10,905 bases of DNA from Methanomassiliicoccales archaeon PtaU1.Bin030 (GTDB taxonomy: Archaea; Thermoplasmatota; Thermoplasmata; Methanomassiliicoccales; Methanomassiliicoccaceae): assembly GCA_002067635.1 (NCBI GenBank), contig MVRB01000198.1:1-10905 (forward strand). The letters are read 5' to 3'. Within the stretch, counting starts at the first letter, position 1; every line of letters starts with the position of its first letter. The notes under the pieces are model-generated. The model was given only the letters and a program-made list of their open reading frames with translations, was not told the origin of the DNA and did no database searches. Below, in pieces: positions 6,387-10,905 of the stretch. The position numbers and the translations under genes are program-made.

Positions 6387-6442
6387 GGACCATGTTGTAG
6401 CTGGAAAGGAGAGGGTTAGCGAGCGATCTTTCGTTCAATGGA

Positions 6443-8188
6443 TCATACCATGCCGTGGTCGAGCCTGCTTTTGAACCCCTCGGAGAACCTCCGGTAGCTC
6501 TTCCACGTCAGATACAGCATAAGGAGCCAGGTGCTGATGATGAGGATCAGTCCTAGATAGTGAGCTCCACCGATCGCGGCAAGCAGGGGGAGGAAGAGGA
6601 GCGCTAGTGTGACCATCAAGAACCCATACCCGAAGTTGCGGACCATCCTGTAGCGGGGAGTTCCCTCGCGATGATCGCCGTTCGCCCAACCTGGGCCTCC
6701 TCCGGTTATCGCATCGGCCATCCGCCCTATGCCCAGGAGGGCATTGAGAACCACCGGTGTGATCAGCAATAGTATGGTGGTGAACGTGAGAAGCATGGGC
6801 AGGACATCACCGTCCAAAACGGACAGGAAGCCGTCGCCCTCCTCTGCCAGGATATTGATGACCAGCATCAACGAGATCATAACAACGAGGTCGACCGCGA
6901 TGAGAAGCATCTCCATCCGGGCCCTCCTGCGGGTCTCGGGAGCGGCATCGAAGCGGTCGCACACGTCCCCCTTGAACATGCTGACGCGGTGAAAGCTGTT
7001 TGACAGCGGGGCCGGGATCAGCTTGTCGAACAGGTCGTAGATGCGCAGGGAGTTCTTTGACAATACCGGCATGACGATCATGGTTATCAGGGCTGCGCCG
7101 ATGATCACCGAGTAGAACTGCCTGTCCACCTGACCCGCTTCCACGGCCAGCTGGGTGATTATGAACGCGAACTCTCCCATGGCCACCAGGCTAACCGCCA
7201 CCTGGAAGCTGGAGCGCATCTTCATGTTGTTGATGTAGCAGGCCACGCTGACGCTGATGACCTTGCCGATGATGAACATGAGGGCGATGGCCAGGGCCAT
7301 CGGCAATCCGCCAATGATGAGGGCAGGATCTATCTGGAGGCCTATGGAGATGAAGAACACTGCCATGAATAGCTCCTTCATAGGCTCCACCTTGGACTTG
7401 ATGATACTGACGTATGAGGACTGGGAGACGATCAGTCCCATGACGAAGGCCCCTATGGCGATGGACAGCCCGATGCTGCTGGAGATGAGGGCCGAGGTGA
7501 AGCATAGGGCGACGGCGAAAAGGAGGAGTATCTCCCCTGAGTACCTGCTCCCGACCCAGTCCAGGAGCTTGGGTATGCACAGGGCTCCAAGGACGATGAT
7601 GATGGAGACGAAGAGGACGATGAGCGCCACCATCCCGATGGTGGACTGTATGGTGGGGGACTCCCCGTTGAGCAGGGGTGCGGCCAGGGTGAGGATGATC
7701 ACCTGCCCTATGTCCTCCAGTACGGTGATCCCCACGGCGGCCTTGGCCACCTGCGTGCCCATCATCTTCAGGCTGTGGAGCACCCCCACCACCACGGCGG
7801 TGCTGGTGCCGGATATGATGGCTCCCAGGAATATGGAGGTCACCGGACCGAGGCCCAGCATCATGCCCACCAAGTAGCCGACCATGACCATCATGGTCAT
7901 CTCCATAGTGACCACGATGATGGTGAAGGAGCCTATCCTTCTCATCTCCCTGAGGTTCAGCTCCATCCCTATGTAGAACATCAGGAGCACGATGCCCAGG
8001 TTCGAGAGGAAGAACACGGTGGAGTACTGCACTGTGACCTCAGGGAGCATGGTGGGTCCAAGGACAATGCCGGCCACCAGATAGCCGATTATGGTGGGCA
8101 TCTTCAGCTTGACCAGGACTATGGAGCATATGCCCGCCACCGCCGTGAGGAAGGTGATGTCAAGTAGTAATCTGGTCTCCGCTTCCAT
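6443..8188 (-). CDS. CPA2/Kef-type cation:proton antiporter with extra C-terminal membrane helices
   Basis: This 581-residue cytoplasmic-membrane protein exchanges monovalent cations (Na+ or K+) for protons. The first 375 residues follow the CPA2 Na+/H+-exchanger plan. They show PTIIGYLVAGIVLGP in helix 2 (31-45), LGIVLLMFYIGMELNL (64-79), ISGTSTAVVVGVLHS (125-139) and the ion-site helix ITVLEDIGQVIIL (154-166), where Glu158-Asp159 fill the usual acidic position. FFISIGLQID (278-287) and MGEFAFI (337-343) are also typical. Kef proteins normally continue into a soluble TrkA-N (RCK) nucleotide-binding domain. Here the tail instead has about four further hydrophobic helices (about 428-447, 464-485, 520-540, 546-562) and no Rossmann glycine motif. 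An in-frame TAA two codons before the ATG at 8188 fixes this as the earliest nearby start. The ion is not predictable from sequence. Confidence 0.85.
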   Translation of the reverse strand: MEAETRLLLDITFLTAVAGICSIVLVKLKMPTIIGYLVAGIVLGPTMLPEVTVQYSTVFFLSNLGIVLLMFYIGMELNLREMRRIGSFTIIVVTMEMTMMVMVGYLVGMMLGLGPVTSIFLGAIISGTSTAVVVGVLHSLKMMGTQVAKAAVGITVLEDIGQVIILTLAAPLLNGESPTIQSTIGMVALIVLFVSIIIVLGALCIPKLLDWVGSRYSGEILLLFAVALCFTSALISSSIGLSIAIGAFVMGLIVSQSSYVSIIKSKVEPMKELFMAVFFISIGLQIDPALIIGGLPMALAIALMFIIGKVISVSVACYINNMKMRSSFQVAVSLVAMGEFAFIITQLAVEAGQVDRQFYSVIIGAALITMIVMPVLSKNSLRIYDLFDKLIPAPLSNSFHRVSMFKGDVCDRFDAAPETRRRARMEMLLIAVDLVVMISLMLVINILAEEGDGFLSVLDGDVLPMLLTFTTILLLITPVVLNALLGIGRMADAITGGGPGWANGDHREGTPRYRMVRNFGYGFLMVTLALLFLPLLAAIGGAHYLGLILIISTWLLMLYLTWKSYRRFSEGFKSRLDHGMV

Positions 8189-8474
8189 CGATTACCCCAG
8201 CTTCTCCATCATCTTCCCCTTCCACTCTGCCGGCCCCTGAGAAGGATGGAACAGACCTCCAGGTTCCCACCAGGAACTGTTAGACGACAGGTCCAGGACC
8301 GTTCTAGCCTTCCGAGAATTACTATAAAATCATTTTAATTAAAATAGGTTTCGGGATGGCTAGCGACCGTCGATGGGCGGCGGAGGAGGCGTTCGATCGA
8401 TGATCTCCCTCAAGGTGATGAGGACTGGAGGCAGGGGACTCGTGCACACGGTACTCCAATGAAGCTGCGTTCGT

Positions 8475-8482
8475 TCTAAATA
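8475..8482 (+). promoter_or_regulatory. TATA-like box for the nitroreductase gene
   Basis: CTAAATAA lies in a GC-rich stretch 35-42 bases before the ATG at 8517. That spacing would start transcription near 8503 and leave a short leader just long enough to include the GAGGTG ribosome-binding site at 8506-8511. Confidence 0.45.
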
Positions 8483-8505
8483 AGGCCCGACCCATGGCAG
8501 GTATA

Positions 8506-8511
8506 GAGGTG
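8506..8511 (+). promoter_or_regulatory. Shine-Dalgarno site for the nitroreductase gene
   Basis: GAGGTG ends five bases before the ATG at 8517, supporting that start codon. Confidence 0.6.
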
Positions 8512-8516
8512 CGGCA

Positions 8517-9314
8517 ATGCAAGAGGAGCTCTATCGCGCGATCTTTGAGCGCCGGTCCGTACGCAAGTTCGAGGACGTGGAATTGAAGGAGGGGGTCCTG
8601 GCCAGGTTGAGAAAGTTCACCTCCGAGGTGAGGCCCCTGTTCCCCGAGATACGCACGGACTTCAGGGTGGTGGGGCCCGAGGATGTGAAAGGCCTGTTCA
8701 AGGTCAAGGCCCCCCACTATATGGTAGCGTTCTCCGAGAGGAAGGACGGGGACGCCGCCAACGCGGGGTTCATGCTGCAGCAGGTGGACCTCCACCTGGT
8801 GTCCATCGGTCTGGGTTCCTGCTGGCAGGGTGGGCCCCGACTGACACGTAGCTCGCGAGAAGGGTCCGAGCTGGACCCGGTCATCCTCCTGGCCTTCGGC
8901 ATACCTCTGAGGGACGAGAGGAGGAGGGTCGTGTCCGATTTCGACCGCCGGCCGCTCTCGGAGATAACCGAGATCAGCGGCCACGACGACATCCTCGAGG
9001 CGGCGAGGCTGGCGCCATCAGCGATGAACAGGCAGCCATGGTACTTCACCGCGGGGGAGAACGGCTCCATCAATGTCTACGCCGCCCGATCGGCCGTGGG
9101 GGAGCGGATGAACCTGGTCAGCGCGGGGATCGCGCTGTGCCACATGTGGCTGGCAGCGGCCCACCAGGGTTTGAGCGTGGGCTTCGACCGGGAACCGGAC
9201 GAGACCCCAGGGCCCAAGGGATACGATTACGTGGCCACGATGATCACCAGGCATGCCTCCGGCGCCCAGTCCCAGGGTGCGAACGGAGTGAAGGTGGGCC
9301 GTCAGGTCTCCTGA
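8517..9314 (+). CDS. TM1586-type nitroreductase family flavoprotein
   Basis: This 265-residue cytoplasmic protein is of the nitroreductase superfamily, most like the TM1586 subgroup, in which one chain holds two half-domains and so can form the flavin site that dimers form in other members. These proteins bind FMN and reduce small electron-poor substrates with NAD(P)H; the physiological substrate here is unknown. Signals are the phosphate-binding start RAIFERRSVRKFED (7-20), then VDLHLVSIGLGSCWQGG (90-106) and LLAFGIPLRDERRR (124-137). A second core follows: ILEAARLAPSAMNRQPWYF (159-177) and GIALCHMWLAAAHQGL (204-219), the typical SAxNxQPW flavin-contact motif. The start is supported by GAGGTG and a TATA-like box. 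The last 20 residues are low-complexity and extend past the usual end. The gene ends 13 bp inside the oppositely oriented helicase gene. Confidence 0.85.
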   Translation: MQEELYRAIFERRSVRKFEDVELKEGVLARLRKFTSEVRPLFPEIRTDFRVVGPEDVKGLFKVKAPHYMVAFSERKDGDAANAGFMLQQVDLHLVSIGLGSCWQGGPRLTRSSREGSELDPVILLAFGIPLRDERRRVVSDFDRRPLSEITEISGHDDILEAARLAPSAMNRQPWYFTAGENGSINVYAARSAVGERMNLVSAGIALCHMWLAAAHQGLSVGFDREPDETPGPKGYDYVATMITRHASGAQSQGANGVKVGRQVS

Positions 9315-10905
9315 TGATCCTCCCTCCGACCCGAGCGATCGAGGTGGCCCCAGAACCTGCCAGGGACCCTTATCTCGACCTCATGTTCGTAGCCTGGCAC
9401 CTTCAGCACGACGGTGTCGCATACTGAGCGCAGGTGCTTCCACAGATATGAGGATGCGTAGTCGTCAATGTCCGCAGGCATGCTGTCCAGCAGGCTGCGT
9501 GAGCATACGACGATGAGCCTCTCCCGGGCCCGGGAGAATATGACGTTGGTGCGGTTCAGGTCGAGGATGAAGTCTGCGCTGCCGGTTATGGCCCCGGCGT
9601 CGCTCTGGGTCCCAGATACCATTATGGTCTCACACTCCCCGCCCTGGAGCCTCTCCACGGTGTCTATTAGCTTGAGGTGGTACCTGAAGTCCCTCTCCAG
9701 CACGGTCCGTAGGAGCCCCCGCTGGGCGCGGTGGGGGGTGATGACCGACACCGTAGCCGGGGGCACCTCGTGCTCCTCCACCCCACGGGCGGCCATGATG
9801 TCGTATATGAGCCGGGCCTCGAACAGGTTGCTCTTCCGCGAGCAGGACTCATCGTGCACAACCAGGTACACGCCCTTCTCGTGCCATATGTCCGCTAATG
9901 AGGATATGCCTCCGCTCTTGCTCTCCTGCCGCTTCCTCGACCGCAGCTCCACACCTTCCGCAGCATACACGCCTGAGATTAGGTGGGTTAGCTCCGGGGT
10001 GAGGCGGTAGGTGACGGTGAGAGCAGACCTCCCTATCGCACCCGGAGGTGTCCTCTCGCTCAGCCTCCTGACCGCCTCGTAGCAGCTCTGATGAGGGGCC
10101 AGAGCGATCACCTGCTCTCTGCTCTCCTCCTCCCAGTCGTGGGAGGTTATGGGCGAGAGCTGCTTGTGGTCTCCCACGAGCATTATCTCCCCGTCCCCCG
10201 CCAGCAGCGTCGCCAGGGCCAGGAAGTCGGGGAACACCATCATGCTGGCCTCATCGATCATGAGACCGTCGGCACGCATCGGGTCTGAGCGCTGGAAGCG
10301 ATCGGCCACCTTCAGAAGCTCCCCGACCGTGCCGCAAAGAACCACGTCGCCCTTCCCCATCTCCTCGCGGATCAGCGCGTCGTTCCATGTGCCGACCTCC
10401 CCTTCGTTGGGCAGCGTGTCCCCGCCGACCAAGCGCAGGACCTTATGGGGCCGATGCTCCATACCTGCCAGGGCCGCTGCCTGCAGGAAGCGCGGGGATG
10501 CGTAACGGATACGTGCGGTGAGCTCGTCAACGGCCGTGTGGGTGTTGGCCGAGAGCAGGAACAGCTTCCTCCTCGTCCTGGCGGCGAGGCGGGCGAGCAC
10601 GGCCGCGGCCGCGGTGTTGGTCTTTCCCGTCCCCGGCGGCCCCAGGAGAAGTTGCACGGTGCACGTAAGGCCGTCCATGCACGAGCGCAGCTGGACCTCG
10701 TCCAGCCTGTGACCGTCCAGATCCATGGAGGTGAGCGCCGCCTGTAAGGTGGCGAGGGTGGCGTCGCTGATCCTCTCCCTCACGGGAACGGTGGGCTCCT
10801 GGGGGTCGAACCAACGGACGATGGGTGATGCACCGTGCTCGCTGAGCCAGGTATCGACACGGGCCCGGGCGTAGTTGGAAAGGCTCTCCCCCACCAGCGC
10901 CTGGC
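9302..10905 (-). CDS. UPF1/DNA2-like superfamily 1 helicase (5' end probably outside window)
   Basis: This is an ATP-dependent DNA or RNA helicase of the SF1B UPF1/DNA2 group. Numbering from a possible GTG start at 10894 (530 codons), visible motifs are Q-like DEVQL (65-69), Walker A GPPGTGKT (85-92), Ia SANTHTAVDEL (115-125) and Walker B LMIDEAS (211-217). They continue with motif III GDHKQLSP (241-248), TYRLTPELT (295-303), VITPHRAQRGLL (384-395), VERLQGGECETIMVSG (413-428) and LNRTNVIFSRARERLIVV (446-463), so the motor is complete. The frame stays open through the window edge (upstream codons read Q-A-L), and the sequence before residue 60 looks like the interior of a longer chain, so the gene is probably 5'-truncated here. 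Related archaeal proteins often carry an N-terminal RecB/Cas4-like nuclease, but that part cannot be seen. The 3' end overlaps the nitroreductase gene tail-to-tail. Confidence 0.85.
   Translation of the reverse strand, partial: QALVGESLSNYARARVDTWLSEHGASPIVRWFDPQEPTVPVRERISDATLATLQAALTSMDLDGHRLDEVQLRSCMDGLTCTVQLLLGPPGTGKTNTAAAAVLARLAARTRRKLFLLSANTHTAVDELTARIRYASPRFLQAAALAGMEHRPHKVLRLVGGDTLPNEGEVGTWNDALIREEMGKGDVVLCGTVGELLKVADRFQRSDPMRADGLMIDEASMMVFPDFLALATLLAGDGEIMLVGDHKQLSPITSHDWEEESREQVIALAPHQSCYEAVRRLSERTPPGAIGRSALTVTYRLTPELTHLISGVYAAEGVELRSRKRQESKSGGISSLADIWHEKGVYLVVHDESCSRKSNLFEARLIYDIMAARGVEEHEVPPATVSVITPHRAQRGLLRTVLERDFRYHLKLIDTVERLQGGECETIMVSGTQSDAGAITGSADFILDLNRTNVIFSRARERLIVVCSRSLLDSMPADIDDYASSYLWKHLRSVCDTVVLKVPGYEHEVEIRVPGRFWGHLDRSGRREDHQET

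Larger units (their letters stand above)
8189..8516. other. 328-bp intergenic spacer with AT-rich palindromic block
   Basis: This spacer separates the divergent antiporter (-) and nitroreductase (+) genes. Most of it is GC-rich without clear coding. At 8321-8347 an AT-rich block carries ATTTTAATTAAAAT (8332-8345), a perfect 14-bp palindrome, overlapped by a smaller inverted repeat AAAATcATTTT (8326-8336). On the minus strand TTTTATAG (8329-8322) is the best TATA candidate for the antiporter and would give a leader of about 105 bases. Immediately before the antiporter a six-codon ORF (8212-8192, MMEKLG) ends in its frame. A plus-strand ORF of 15 codons begins at 8356. No RNA gene was recognised. 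Confidence 0.5.

Noticed and set aside
5676..6419. Long plus-strand frame (247 codons) opposite the HTH_10 gene
   Set aside because: It is antisense to a clear HTH_10 protein, is rich in His, Leu and Gln, shows no family motif and has no promoter or ribosome-binding site. It is a shadow of the high-GC coding strand.
8189..8516. Possible tRNA, riboswitch or other structured RNA in the long spacer
   Set aside because: Short inverted repeats such as GGTCC/GGACC at 8291-8300 occur, but I could not assemble a cloverleaf or a known aptamer core.
8322..8984. Minus-strand frame of 220 codons opposite the nitroreductase gene
   Set aside because: The composition is that of an antisense shadow, and it covers the start of a well-supported nitroreductase gene.
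9468..10010. Plus-strand frame of 180 codons opposite the helicase
   Set aside because: It is Ser/Arg-rich with no motif and lies entirely antisense to helicase motifs III to VI.
1..10905. CRISPR array, transposon or integrated element
   Set aside because: No regularly spaced repeats, transposase or integrase motifs, or terminal inverted repeats were seen. Composition and codon use look even across the genes.

Overview
The window looks like a chromosomal segment from a GC-rich (roughly 60% by eye) euryarchaeon, most likely of the Thermoplasmata / Methanomassiliicoccales type. This is inferred from several features. AT-rich TATA-like boxes sit 20-30 bases before start codons that often lack a Shine-Dalgarno site. 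There is an archaeal HTH_10 (bacterio-opsin-activator-like) regulator, two small NifX-type proteins, a TM1586-type nitroreductase and heavy AGG arginine usage. No RNA gene, insertion sequence, integrase, phage gene or CRISPR array was found. Taxonomy cannot be proven from this sequence alone.

Layout, left to right. Bases 1-238 are the C-terminal end of an M32-type carboxypeptidase (+). 319-1926 (+) is a PaaK-like adenylate-forming ligase. 2042-2647 (+) is a six-helix DUF998 membrane protein, followed by a TetR-type regulator at 2694 or 2733 to 3335 (+). A hairpin and U-run terminator lies at 3381-3407. 3425-3835 (-) is a small flavin-binding split-barrel (PPOX) protein. It diverges across a 71-bp AT-rich promoter from a cysteine-bearing ArsR-like regulator at 3907-4686 (+).

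Next come two convergent NifX/NifB-C-terminal-like proteins, at 4772-5194 (+) and 5262-5621 (-). They are followed by a cysteine-rich HTH_10 regulator at 5727-6386 (-) and a CPA2/Kef-type cation:proton antiporter with an unusual membrane C-terminus at 6443-8188 (-). A 328-bp spacer (8189-8516) holds an AT-rich palindromic block. Then come a nitroreductase at 8517-9314 (+) and a UPF1/DNA2-like superfamily 1 helicase at 9302-10905 (-) that runs off the right edge and overlaps the nitroreductase tail-to-tail by 13 bp.

Functionally this is a mosaic of short transcription units rather than one pathway. The recurring theme is redox and metal handling (flavoprotein, nitroreductase, NifX-type proteins, cysteine-bearing regulators), each near its own transcription factor. 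The pairings are inferred from gene order, not shown. I do not see a clear new multi-gene system. The best leads are the two cysteine-rich regulators and the diverged pair of NifX-like proteins.
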